Positions 9,830-22,440 of a stretch of DNA of 64,000 nucleotides are shown here, piece after piece. Position 1 is the first letter of the stretch. Every line of letters begins with the position of its first letter. A program made the position numbers and the translations under genes. This DNA comes from Hofstenia miamia (Eukaryota; Xenacoelomorpha; Acoela). The stretch covers positions 404,822 through 468,821 of the forward strand of contig SCFE01000027.1 in the NCBI GenBank assembly GCA_004352715.1, read 5' to 3'. Under the pieces are notes generated by a model, which had not been told where the DNA came from, ran no database searches, and saw nothing but the letters and a program-made list of their open reading frames with translations.

Positions 9830-12610
9830 TTTTATATCAGCTATGGCCCAGCGATGTTATTATAAAATTATATTTATATTATATTATAGAAAAATAACAT
9901 ATTCAAAGAAATAAAATGATATACAATTTTATCAAGTCAATATAAGCAATAAATAATATTACAATTAATTATATTAATTAATTATATATATATTAATTTA
10001 ATCAGAGGGTGATAGAAGGCTTTGTTCAAATTTGCCAGTAACTAGCTCATCTAATTTAGACGTAGGTTTAAAAATTTTCCAGTATTAATTCCATTTTAAC
10101 CAAATTAATAAATTACAGAAATTATTTTAAAAATTCATCAATGGTTGCAAATAAATCTTTAAATTTTTCTTGAATTTTCCCTCATTTGAGCAATACTAAA
10201 TATTTCTATTTAACTTTTTAGCTTAGAACTTTAATGTTTCTAGTCGAATATGTATTAATCAAACATATATATGCATATATATACCGGTATATATATACAT
10301 ACATAAATATATACATATATATATATATCCACAAATATATACACACATATGCATATATANTTATATTTATATAAAAATCATACGATTTTTGAAATTTACG
10401 TCTTTTTGTTACGCACTATATATAATATAATGAATAGGCGTATTCTTAAGAAATTGCAGGCTTATCGGCAAACTTATTTATTAGTATTACGGCATAGTAA
10501 ATGAAAGAAAGCAAGTTTTTTGATCTACTCATGTAATTCCTCTATCCAGTATTATCTTAGAAAGTGGCTCAGTCCCGTTTGTAAAACTTTCCACGGATCG
10601 CAGTGCCCTTGTTATTTTTCTTTGACATGTTGACAGTGCAATAGTGATGAGGATACCTAAATGGTTTCTTTGTCTGTTACATCGGAGAAGGCTTGTGTCG
10701 CCCTCTTTCACATTTTATGCTATTTAGTTATACTATTACATATAGCTGATTAAAAGGGCTGAGCCCGTGTCTGCCTTCCTTGTGTGTATAGTTCACCCTT
10801 AAAATTGATAAATTTCGGAAAATATTAACTTAATGCTTGTTAATTGCCCATATATATATATATATATATATAAATCATATATATATAATTAGTTTAAGAG
10901 AATATCATTGGAAAGAATAGAATTTCTGCATTTACGATAAAATTTGTTTAGCTTTATTAATTGCATTAACATCCGTAGTTATCTGTGATGAAAATATCAG
11001 AGTGATTATTCTTATGCAAACGCTGACGTAGACAATTCCGAAGACGAGTAGAAGTGACGCAAACAATTTTGAAATTAGCGTTTGTAAATTCGTTCTTCAT
11101 TGATGCTTTAACAGGAAGAACAAGGTTAAATTAAATAAGCACATTGCTAAGTTGACATGCGACTTTTTTCTACTAAAAATATCCGCGTAGTAACTAACTG
11201 TATGTGCTACATATGCTTTAATAAACTGTAAATTTACAGCTTCTGTTATGTCTCTTTTTGCGATATTCGCATTAACAGTGAGTAATAACTCTTTTTATAT
11301 TTGTCAAATGGAACGTCGACATTCGTTTAGAAAGTAAAAGTATAACTATTTGCCGATGCGAAATTACGGCACCCAGTGCGAGATATAATACCTCGATATG
11401 ACAAATATCTGCCAGGTGAGAGGAAATAATGTCATAAAACTGAAGTTAGATGATGAATATATATTCTTGGACTTGTGCATTTTTAGAGTGCGTTCAAAAA
11501 TTTCTGGCGTCAACTTTTCAGTTTTTTAAATAGCAAATATTTATAGAAAAATATTGCAATTTTTAAATATGAATTATAGTATAATTACTTGCTTGTATTT
11601 ATGAATTCACAATAGCCTTCAAAGAACAAGGCAATTATATTTGGATGTATTAATATCCAAAACGCTTTTTTAATTATTTCTAAATATTTACTCAATGTTT
11701 ATTCTTGCATTAAATTTTTTGCTAAAGGTTTTAAAACTAAATGTAGCACAAATATGCATAAATGTACAACAACCAACCTTATGGGAATTTGAAATAAAAA
11801 CAATTTTGCTCTTGCCACCTTCACCTATGGTTTTAATTTAAAATCAAGTATTTCTTGAAATTATGTTTTACATTTACGGGCATCATAGTATGGGAAAACT
11901 TGGAAATGAACTAATGTAGTCATTATCACCCAGTGGTTATAAAACCATTCTAATAAAGCAATTATATTCAGGATTTTCAGACTATGGAGTATATTTCAGT
12001 TGCAAAACGCTTTTAATATCTTAAGAAAGTAGACCGTAGTTTTTAGCATTTTAAAAAACGATTTTACAAAATTTTTTGAATTTATAATTCAAGTCAATTT
12101 TAAAAACCTGATGAAGGTCCTTTCACCATGTTTCCTAGGTTTGTGCCATAACTGCAATTAGAAGCAATGAGATTCGTCTTTGTAAAACATGAATAAAACT
12201 TCTTAGTGTGTAAATATTAAATTACATACAATAAATTCAAACGTATTATTTTTTTTTACTATGCAAGAAAAGAAAGCTACAACCACGCATTTTAAGAGCA
12301 GTTCACGCGTCGTTGCTGTTCTTTGAAGCGCTAAAAATAACTTCAATTCTTGCTGAATGACTTTTACAATAACTTCAAGTATGTTTAAATATGAGACATA
12401 TAATCATTATTCTTCTAAAAATAAAGAGAATTATTAAGCATGAAAGTGCAAAGTTTGATGTGTTTTAACAAAACAAATATTGTAATTTCTTAATTTTAAA
12501 ATTTTAAGTTTTACAATTTTTTAGGATTTGTAAACAGCTTCCTCATTTATTAAATTAAGCTTTTGATTATATATATATGTATATATATATACATATATAT
12601 ACATATATAG

Positions 12611-12652
<42 letters not shown>

Positions 12653-13038
12653 AATTGATATATTATTATTAAAATGGTACTACAAATGAAAACTAATAAA
12701 TGCAACATAAGATTATGGATAGTCGCCCAGAAAAAAAAGGTTAAAATTTATAACAATGATCGTTTTCATAAAATTCAAATTAAAATGTTCAAATTGCATA
12801 TTCAAATAGTATCGTCTTAAAAATCGAATTCCTATAAAACATATCAATGTAGTTTTTCTTTGATATATATATTATGCAAAGGGCAGTATATTCAAATATT
12901 TTAAGAAGACAAACATAGTTACAACTAAATTAAATGAAAAAAGACCATTGCTAAAAATATTTGTGAGTACCAGTTGTTAATTTATTGCATTTAAATAAAA
13001 ACAAAACAACAACAGTGTTAATATGAAAATGTCTGTGT
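9830..13038. other. AT-rich intergenic sequence
   Basis: No coding signal was recognised on either strand. It holds imperfect TA/CA microsatellites (about 10262-10375, 10850-10872, 12566-12649) and one ambiguous base at 10360. Confidence 0.6.
12566..12649. repeat. TA-rich microsatellite
   Basis: About 84 bp of (TA)n interrupted by GTA, ACA and GATA variants. Confidence 0.9.
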
Positions 13039-14284
13039 GAAGATATTATGCAAATGGGTATTGTAGAGTGATTGATGTAAAATTGTAAAACATATGTAAA
13101 TTGCAACAATGGTCTATATTTAAATAACAAAAGTAACCATTTTTCACATATTTATATGCCCTCCCTTTTTGCCAACAATCTTCATCAGTCCTTCATCTAT
13201 GGAGCTAGTTAGACAACTGATAGTTTCTAAAGTAACAGCCCTGATTGCTTTTTGAATAGCATCCCATAGCTCACCCTTATAAATCTCTAGATTCCACCGG
13301 TTTTCAATGAGATTCAATTCAGGAGAGCACGGTGGTCGATTATCAAATTACTTGCAGGAAGTCCTTTTTGAACCAGGAAATCTGCGGTACTTAGAGAAGC
13401 ATGAGAAGGGACGTTGTCTTGCATAAACTTGCATTTATTCTTGAATGCTCGTCTCTGGGACTTTTACCATCTGACGAACTTGTCCTCCAACAATTTACAA
13501 CAATTGCTATTGAATTTCAAACCTTCTTTAACTTTAAATGGGCCAAAGAGTAGGATCTGTTCGCCCATTAAGGACCCATCCCTTAAACCACCCACTTGGA
13601 CCATCCAGTGTTATTCGAGTCTCATTTGTGAAGATTATGTTGCTAAAGTAAGTTTTTAGGTTTTTTCTGGCAAATTCTAACGTTTTTGGATGTGTACTTT
13701 GTTGAGTGGTGGCCTGCTGACAGGTTTCTTGACTTCAGCAAGTGTCCTAAGTATTCTTCATCTTTTGTCTCGTTTTACACCTGATAAGCCGGCCTTTCAA
13801 AAACGTCAGAACTGCTTAGTAAAGAGGTTTTGATAAGGATTTGCTTTAGTTTAGTTCTTGAAAAGGTAACTTTTGGTTCGTGTTCTCTATTTGTTCATGT
13901 TACTCACTACTTTTTTAACAGTTCGCCGGTCTCCGTGCAATGCTTTCGACATTTCTAACGTTGATTTGTTTCCAGCTAATAACTGCACAATTTTGTCTTT
14001 CTCCCTGCTAGATAAGTCTTTCCTTTTACCCATTTTTATTTTAAAGCAAAAAATAAAGCAAAATATCACCTACTGTTTAAAGAAATGTTATGTATGCATA
14101 ATAACATCAGACAGGTGATTTTCTTATTTTTTGCAAAAGTGTGAAAACCATAAGATATATATAATGGTGAAACACCGGCTCAATCAAGCATGGTACACCA
14201 CTGTATATTCAAAATAAAACATGGTTTGATTTGGAGCAACTCTTTTTTAAACATATGTAATTTGCACACTTGCATAATATCTTC
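13039..14284 (-). mobile_element. Dead Tc1/mariner-family element
   Basis: The 15-bp sequence GAAGATATTATGCAA at 13039-13053 recurs as its inverse complement at 14270-14284, forming the terminal or subterminal repeats. Nearby inner sequence (ACATATGTAA) also recurs on both sides. The 1.25-kb span is typical for Tc1 elements, and the interior holds a decayed minus-strand transposase. Confidence 0.8.
13140..14033 (-). pseudogene. Tc1-like transposase, multiply broken
   Basis: The minus-strand frame opens at ATG 14033 with MGKRKDLSSREKDKIVQLL, a helix-turn-helix start like other Tc1 transposases. It stops after about 48 codons. Further along, scattered over frames, come FTNETRITLDGPSGW (near 13640-13595), KFMQDNVPSHAS (near 13430-13395) and CSPELNLIENRW (near 13331-13297). 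These are the three DDE catalytic regions in the right order. The first catalytic Asp (usually FSDE) is Asn here; the second Asp and final Glu remain. Several stops and frameshifts make it inactive. It is more decayed than the Tc1 copy at 55.7 kb and belongs to a different lineage by its ends. Confidence 0.85.
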
Positions 14285-14289
14285 AGACA

Positions 14290-14292
<3 letters not shown>

Positions 14293-14323
<31 letters not shown>

Positions 14324-14435
14324 NNNNNNNNNNNNNNNNNNNNNNNNNNNNNNNNNNNNNNNNNNNNNNNNNNNNNNNNNNNNNNNNNNNNNNNNNNNNN
14401 NNNNNNNNNNNNNNNNNNNNNNNNNNNNNNTATTA

Positions 14436-14467
<32 letters not shown>

Positions 14468-14485
14468 TATATATATTATATATAT
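14293..14485. repeat. (TA)n microsatellite with 107-N gap
   Basis: TA repeat flanks N at 14324-14430. It abuts the right end of the dead Tc1 element, which fits insertion at a TA target. Confidence 0.9.
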
Positions 14486-16574
14486 AAGACTGATTACGAC
14501 CATTCATTTCATTTTCCCTATCTTTATACAAAAGCTCATATTTTTTACGATTTTACTCAAATAGCCTTTTGTCTATTCAGTTTTTATATGTTTCTTCACA
14601 TTTCAACATAAACGTGATTTATTGTGCGCAGATTTTCAAAATTAGCAATAAATATAAATTTTTTCAATATTCAGCACTTCAACTGTCACGACAGAATTGC
14701 AGGAGCATAAACTATGGGTCTTAGCAAGAGCATGTTTTGAGTAAATTTATACCAAAAGGATAGTAAATGCTACTAACCTAACTATTTATAATTAATGTTA
14801 TCATATAAATTTATAATACTAGCGTCTTTTGTTGATTAGTGATTCCAATCTATTACTAGTACAACGGTATATTGCTTTATATTGTATTATGAAAGCCATA
14901 AGGCATTGTATCAAGCAAAACTACTTCGGAAATACAAATAGTAAGAATTAAACTACATTGAAAGACAAGAAATATGTATTTGTAAACAATTTTTGTTTCT
15001 ACAGATTGAAACAATTAATAACCATAAAGAGTATTTTATTTGGAATTCTACCAGGATGGAGTAAATAAGATATGGCATTACAAACTTGAAGAGTAATATG
15101 ATTTCTGCTTCTTTTATCATTAAAGATTAACTGGAATTAAAGCAAACAGTATTACGTTATTGAGAAAGACATCAGGCTGGTACTCCTAATTTCTACATTT
15201 TAGCAAAAATTTATGTTCTCAACAAATCAAATCCCCACTCCAAACACTAACACAAATCAAATTTAATAATGTAGGCTAAGCATTCTGAGTATCTTCTCGA
15301 ATACATCTCTGAAGATACTGTACATCTAGACTAGCAATTTACTATGTTCTTCTATATAAGAATAAACTGTGCACCACAGCAAAACTAATCTAAGAGAAAT
15401 CTTCAGTTTTCTAACCTGAATTCAAAAAGGTGTAGTTTTGCTAAAATGTTTCGCCAGTGCAAAATTGTGCAATAATTAAATTATACCATGGTTAATCTTG
15501 CGGATCTCTCCGAAATACCACTTCCTTCTTCAAAGAGTAACTTGTGTTAATTATAATTTTATCTACATTGTAGCTATCTCTTATAATGATAACTAAACAT
15601 GAAATATTATCAAGATTTATATAGACATTCTTATTGAAATCATTTGTTTGTGTTTTTGATAATCAGTTTCAATGAAATTTATATAAAAAGCTGCATTTTT
15701 CTTTGTAGATTTATTTAATGCAATATTTACTTTTTCCAATGTAGAATTTTTCTGCTGGATTGGAATATAAATTATGACATTTTAAATTACCTAAAAGAAT
15801 AAAGTTCGAGTCTTGATTTAATTTTTGAGTTTGTAAAAGGTGTGCATACAAATTAGAAATACCTAAATCTTAACATGACCTAAAATCGGTGAAATTAGCA
15901 AAATGATTTACTTAAAATAGACCAGTGCAGATATGATAATAGATTGCTGTTTTAACCTGGGAAGGATTTGAAAAGGCGAGATGAAATAGTACAGATATTT
16001 CTGCAGTCATGTTTGAATTATTTGTAGGAAATATTGTCCGAGTGTCATACAACAGAACACGTTTATAATATTTAATCAGTCACTTAATGACGTTATGTAA
16101 GTTTGAAACGGAATTTTGAAATTTTTTAAAATTGTCTTTGTGAGTTCTTTAAGAAATTCAATTTGTTTATCAAATGCGAAGAATATCAACATACAAATGT
16201 AAATTTCTGAAAAAAATTAGATTAATCAGGGAAGCATTCAGGGTACCATCGGCTCTAAATACTATGGAATTTGCCTCCAGTACTCTCATTTTTTGCCAAT
16301 TTCCGTAGTATCCAGGTCTTTTTTTGGATAGAAAGCTAAACGCGCTCTTCACAACATGTTGCCAAGATTGTCAGACCTGAATCTCGCAGCAGGCATTATA
16401 ATTGATCCATACATCATACAGTCCAAAGATCAAAGCAATTTTTTAATATTTTGTGTTATTATTTGCTGCTATTATTTGCTGCTATTTTTATTCATTTAGT
16501 AAATAAGCGTATCTATCTATCTAACTAAAATTGATAATTTGCAAACGCTAAATGAATGAAGAAGAACGAATGTA
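14486..16574. other. AT-rich intergenic sequence
   Basis: No gene, RNA or transposon terminus was recognised. Confidence 0.5.
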
Positions 16575-16985
16575 CTTTCAACTGTCCCCATGCCCGCAGA
16601 CTTATACGTGATAGACAAGAGATTATTTATCAACACTAAGATTGAATGTTTCAAGAGACTTGTTATTAATTATTCTGCGAAAATGCCGCATTTGGACTTG
16701 TAATATTTTATTAGTGATCAGCATGGTGAGCGAAAGCGTCAAATCTTCAATTACTGCAATTTATGCTATGCTGGAAAATCTGTAAAAAGTATGATTTTAT
16801 TTGGATGAATGTTATATAAATTGTTCCTAATAATAAAATAAATTTTTGTAAGAAGGGATAAGCGGCAAAAAATCGAAATTTTTAAGCTTGCCATGAAATG
16901 CTTCAATAAATATAGAAAAAGACTTTCAAAATCACAATGCAATCTAAAATGCACTGAAATTTTCTTATTTATGAAAACATATAGT
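16575..16985. repeat. Dispersed repeat family A, copy 1
   Basis: Shares order and sequence with 20925-21385: a CATGCCC..CAGACTTA start, GAATGTTTCAAGAGACTTG against AAATGTTTCAAGAGACTTG, then a shared middle (ATCTGTAAAAA) and end (CATGAAATGYTTCAATAAAT, CTAAAATGCA). Divergence is high with indels. Both copies have the same orientation. Identity of the family is unknown. Confidence 0.75.
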
Positions 16986-17439
16986 GGCATTAAAAATGGA
17001 TCTTAAATTCAGTATGAATGGGTTGATATAAGAGATGAGATGCGGTAGGATATTTAGGATCTGATATCATCACAAGATTACCTTTCTAATGTGTTTTTCA
17101 TCTGCAAGTTCATCACGAGAAAACTAAGATCAGGGCTCGACTACAAAAAACATGAACCTGCTCTGTTGTAGTGATGAGTTCAATTGCACTTTAAACCTGA
17201 ACTGCTTCTGATCAAACCCGTCCTAATTTGAACCTGTTTTATTTAGCAATATTTTCCTTTTCAATAATTAGTTATCCCCTTGCTTACACTGTTTTCACTG
17301 CAGGCATCAGTTTTTGGTATTAATATAAATATTTTATTAAATATTACTTTTAAGTTAATCCCAATCTTGCAACCTTAATAACATCTGAACAATATCTTTA
17401 TAATAAAAATAGTATAATTTGATATAAATTCAAGCTGTA

Positions 17440-17690
17440 ATACTACCGCAATTAACTTTTAACGTTTGCCCAAATTCACAAACAATTTTGTCCAAACCTA
17501 TTTGGAAATTTGTCAATCCTGGAATTCGGACAGATCTATGGCTAAGTGTACTTCCCTGCCATGGTGAAAATTTCTGATAACAATTATTCCTTGGCTTAAA
17601 TGACATGAATGAAAATTCGGTTTTTGCGGAAATCTTCAAATTTTTACAAACATAATGTTAAGGTAATAATGCGGCAGCAACATCTAGTCT
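17440..17690. repeat. Dispersed repeat family B, uninterrupted copy
   Basis: Contains AAATTCACAAACAATTTTGTC and, further on, TACTTCCCTGCCATGGTGAAAAT followed by AATAATGCGG near the end. The same sequence order occurs at 57690-58170, where a 214-bp hAT element interrupts it. This copy therefore serves as an empty-site reference. Confidence 0.75.
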
Positions 17691-20600
17691 CAAATATTTT
17701 GTTTCTGTAAACAAACTACCCAAGTCTTGTCCATGTAAAGTCTGAAGTCTTCGTGGTATATCGTTAATTAAGGATGACAATGAAAAGAGGAGACAATTCT
17801 CTATATTTTAGGTATCTTATTATCTAGGGTTTAAAAAATTTTATGGAAACCATTACTAATTGTAAAAAATGCCTGGCAGTTTAAGGATAAGAGATAAGTG
17901 GACATAAAAGTTTTATTGATTAAACAAATTGACCCTATTATTAGCTTAAAAGCCAATCATAAATCAACAAAGCATTTCCCGTATTAATATTGCATAGGGA
18001 GAAAACAGTAAATTTATACTGTTATCTCAAGTTATAATCGTTGTTTCACGAAAGCCTTGACACATATAACATAGATAATAAGGTTATGCAGGGAGGCATT
18101 AAAGCACAATGCTGGTACCACACCATACTGAGTTAAATAGATGTTTTCCATCGAATAAAACTGAAATGACATCAATTGATCAAACAACATGGGCGCTGTC
18201 AAATTGATTTTCTTCTTGTTTTTTCTGGACCAAATTTGCGACTCCTCACACTTGACCTGAAACATCACCTGAGCTGACTTATACTGATAGCCTGATCCAA
18301 AAATCCTGACCTGACTCAACACTACTGATGTTGGACGCGAGCTTAACGTTGACTTATTTTAGCATGATTGAAGATAATTTACTAATTGCTTTTTTCAAAC
18401 AGGTCAAACCACATATGGAATTTCTATAGAACACCATACATGATTCATATCAGTGTGGTCACTACATTCTTTTTTGATATAATTAGTGTGGATTATATGA
18501 CGTGCTATATACAGAGTGATTCATAAACACTGATAACTTATGTTCTGTGAGTAATGTATGTATAGAAGATGAATTAGGATCACTGTTTGAATATGTACAA
18601 ATATATGGGTGTTTGTGACTATTAATCGAAATTGCTGTTTGCATTTATTTTCATATAATTTGAAACATTTGTATTGCCGGAATGGCGATTTGTACATATT
18701 ATGTGAAGCATTAATTGCATGATCCTTTTAAATAACTGCTATTAATATTTAAAATACTATTAATTTTACGTGGAATCTGCATACATTTTTACAAAATCAA
18801 ACTGATACAGTTATTGGAAGAAGCTGTCTACCTCGAATTCTAGCGATTTCAAAATGAATGCAAATCAATATTTGCTAATTTGACTGCATAATGTGGTATG
18901 ACATGACGATGCCTGCATCTCATTAAATAGCGTTTTAAATTATCAGAATTGGCTTAGTTAGGAACATGGAAGCCCATGTGGGTCGCTCAATCTTCCAAAA
19001 ATGAATATTTTGAATTTTAGAAATTTTTCAATTTAAAATTTATGATGACCCTATCAAATGGCAGTTCATCGAATTGGCAATCGGACAACTATGTTAAGTA
19101 CATAAAAAGTAAGCTCAATTTGCAAACTCAATCTTCGCATTAGTTTTGAGATATTTTCAAAATTAACTATCTTAGCATACACTGTTTTTCACCTATTTGC
19201 ATCAAAATACGAATTCCAATTAATACATTTGAGTAAATCTCAAAATTGATGAATTAAGTATAGGAATATATATTTGAACGTCTATTGGAATATATTTTTG
19301 TTCCTAATTAATGAGGCAATACGACCAGTTGTCAATGAATAGATCAACCGTAACATTAAACCATCATTAATTAAATGTTTAGATATTATAATTAATTTAT
19401 AGATCAAATCCATTTTGCTGTATCGCAATATAATTTTTTTTGAAAATGATACTATCTTGTATACGTTCTCCTGATTCTATTGCCCTGCATGTGCACTTGT
19501 GAAAATATTTTATATAGCAAACTAAAAGTGAACTTTTTTATATCATTTTTTCAAGCTTAATTTGAAAACGCACTTTACTTCTAAATAATTGGATATTTTT
19601 TCGCAATTTATTTCAACAACTCTTGATATTAGTCTACCTAATATATTATTGGGGCTTAGTCACGTGATAGTTAGCATTTAGAGTGAAAAACAAGAATTGA
19701 AGCTATGATGTTCTTCACTATATATACATATTTACATGTATATGTGCCAAAAACTTCAATTATAGTAACATTAATGCAATAATGGGGAATAATCCTAAAA
19801 ATTAGTAAAAAGTAGAATCTTTACCTGATAACAAGGCAATTGAAATTCCGTTATCATGAAATTCTTTTACAGTGTAGAACCAATTAGTTTCTTAATGATT
19901 AATGGAATGAATATTTCAATTATGCCAATATTTGGTGATAAGATGGTGTACTAGCCCTAAATTATAACATTTGTCACATGCATATTTTATAGAGGAACAG
20001 TATGTTATGATGTAAATGGCATATACTTGTAAAAGTGATGTTAACTTTTTGAAATCCGTTACCGACTAGTTTTGTGTTCATAGGTCGAAGAAAAATGAAT
20101 TTCTCAAAAAAAATTGTCTCATTGATGAACCTACTAAGTAGTCACACATGACACACTTCAATAAAATAATAAATCATTATTGAATGAATCGCATCCATTT
20201 TAACAGTGAAAATGAAATTCCGTTATTGCTTGACCAGCCCTATTAATATCTTCAACATGTGATGTACACGCATTTTAAAATATTATTAATGTTTATATAT
20301 TACTACCTATTATTTTTAAATGAACTATGTAAAAAATGAACATTTTGTGTACTTTATATGGCAGTTTATGATGTAAGCAAGCAGAAAAAACACTTTTATA
20401 ATCAAGACAGGGCGTTTGAGCTTCTCTTCATTTCAATAGGAAAAAAAATTTATTGCTTCGCTGTTCGCACACTTTCTGCACATTGTTTTTAATCTTAAAA
20501 ATTCATTCACTGTAACTGTAATTAAAGCAATATTAATTGGGCGCACAAAGTTAAATTTGGCTCCTAGATTTTCGTGTCAAACATATTAAGTTGTTTTAAT

Positions 20601-20924
20601 GATTTATATAAAATTATGCCTTTTTCATAACAAACTACACTCAAATTCAATGAGAAAGTCAATCAAGTAGTAACAAGATCGGCAAATTTGCTTTGCTTAC
20701 ACTGCACTTAAAATGTTTAGTGTTTTTAAGCAATTTTTAAAGGAATCAAAACGAAAATGTCAAACCCACACTTCACAAATTATTTCCAAAATTTTCATAC
20801 AAGAAAGTCACATCAGGCATGCTCAGTAGACCGCAAGTTGATAGTTTGCAAAAGTGAAAAGTTTTTGTCAACTTTAAATCAAAAATAAAGCCAATTTGCT
20901 TTGATTCTATTTAAATGTACTTGC
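17691..20924. other. AT-rich intergenic sequence
   Basis: No gene recognised. A patch at about 18230-18320 is rich in TGACCTGA-like words and may be the subterminal region of a hAT-type element, but no matching terminus was found. Confidence 0.5.
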
Positions 20925-21385
20925 AAGTGTCCTCATGCCCACAGACTTACATTTGACTGAAAAAGATTATTAGTCAAGACTATGATTAAATGTTTCAAGA
21001 GACTTGATATTAATTATAAAAAAGGCATTTATATGAATTGCTCAACATGCAATGTTCTATTAGTGACCAGTGTGGAGAGCTAATGCATGCTGAAAGTCTG
21101 TAAAAAATTTTATTCTGGATTTTATATTGAGGAAAGTTGTACAATTTTTTGCTAATACTTTTTAATTTTTTATAGTAAAATAATAATATAAGGTTTTTGT
21201 AATAAAATAAGAAAATAAAATAAATATTTAATAAAATAATAAGGCATATTACTAATATGGGAAAGGGATAAGAAAAATACAATTACTTTAAATTTGTCAT
21301 GAAATGTTTCAATAAATTTGAAAAATCCAAGATCAGTGTAAAAAGTGATCTAAAATGCATTGAAATTTACTTGATATGCGACAAA
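20925..21385. repeat. Dispersed repeat family A, copy 2
   Basis: Second copy of the sequence at 16575-16985, same orientation, about 4.3 kb apart. It includes an extra A/T-rich expansion at 21140-21240 absent from copy 1. Confidence 0.75.
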
Positions 21386-21578
21386 TGCACATACAGTAAC
21401 ATATTTTCTATTTTAAAAAGATAAGTAGGGCAATCTAAAATTCAACAATGTCAATACGGTAAAATAAAGTCAAAATTGACCATTTCTGAAATAATGTCAA
21501 TTGTATACTGTCAGTTTTTAGCAATTGGTTATTTCCTAGAAGTTTGTTGCTGTTTTCTCAAAGAATGATAATCCAGTG

Positions 21579-22440
21579 GCGGCACATAGATGGCGTAACA
21601 TGGTGGGAGAACCAATGAACGCTGTGATATTGGAAATGTCTTGCAATAAAAACACAGACATCTGTTTTCAGCGTTACGTGAGTTAATAGATTCGGGCAGA
21701 GGTCTACTCGAAGGGGGGCTCAGCCCACCCTATTCATTTTGATAGGATGCAAAACTCCTCTTGATAAATTTTGATTACGGTTTGCAGTTTTGATTTTATT
21801 TGTTGAGAATTTAAATTATTATGTTAATTATTTACGAGTTCAATCTTGGTTTTAGAGGAGGACAAGGAATGCCGAGATTATAGAAATTGTGAATGACTTT
21901 CCAAATGAGCTTATATGTACCCAAATGCTAAGCTGCTTTGAAACCTTTGCAATTAATCAGTCCGACACGAAAAGAAATTCTTTATGCAAAGTCATAGGAA
22001 CTTCGCAACCCACAAGCAACATATTGACACGAGTTCACACCAAGGTTAATCAAGGCAGCAAACCTTTATCGCTATTCCGTACAAAGACTGCTGAAATGGC
22101 AGTGAAGGTATTTTTGCCAGCCAACATACCATTGAAAAAATGGGACACTCTGCTATGCAGAAGTTACTCCTAGATATTAAAATGATCCTAACCCGTGAGA
22201 AAATCACCCGGTGCAAAGTGGAGCAAATTGCAGTGAACGAAGAAACTTATGATATAGATGTTCTAAGTAATAAACTCGCTATATGTTTGCGCTAGGTGTA
22301 AAGCTAAATGACCCGGCAAAAAAGAATATGGCAATGAACAATTTTTTACTACTTGCATATATGTATGTGCACTTCGAGGTTATATCCAATGAAGAATCGA
22401 TTAAACGGTTTGTCGAATATGTATCATGCCAGATATCAGT
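21579..22440 (+). pseudogene. Possible hAT-like element fragment with decayed coding
   Basis: A CAGTGGCGGCACATAGATGG start at 21579 looks like a hAT terminus. Downstream, 21889-22173 is open for 94 codons (MNDFPNELICTQMLSCFETF at the start) and an overlapping frame continues as KMILTREKITRCKVEQIAV near 22180-22235. The shift between frames indicates a broken gene. No matching right terminus or catalytic motif was recognised, so the superfamily remains open. Confidence 0.35.

Noticed and set aside
13887-14069. Small stand-alone DNA-binding protein
   Set aside because: It is the N-terminal piece of the decayed Tc1 transposase.
17137-18327. Possible hAT element from CAGGGCTCGACTAC to the TGACCTGA-rich patch
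   Set aside because: No inverse-complement partner and no target duplication could be found.
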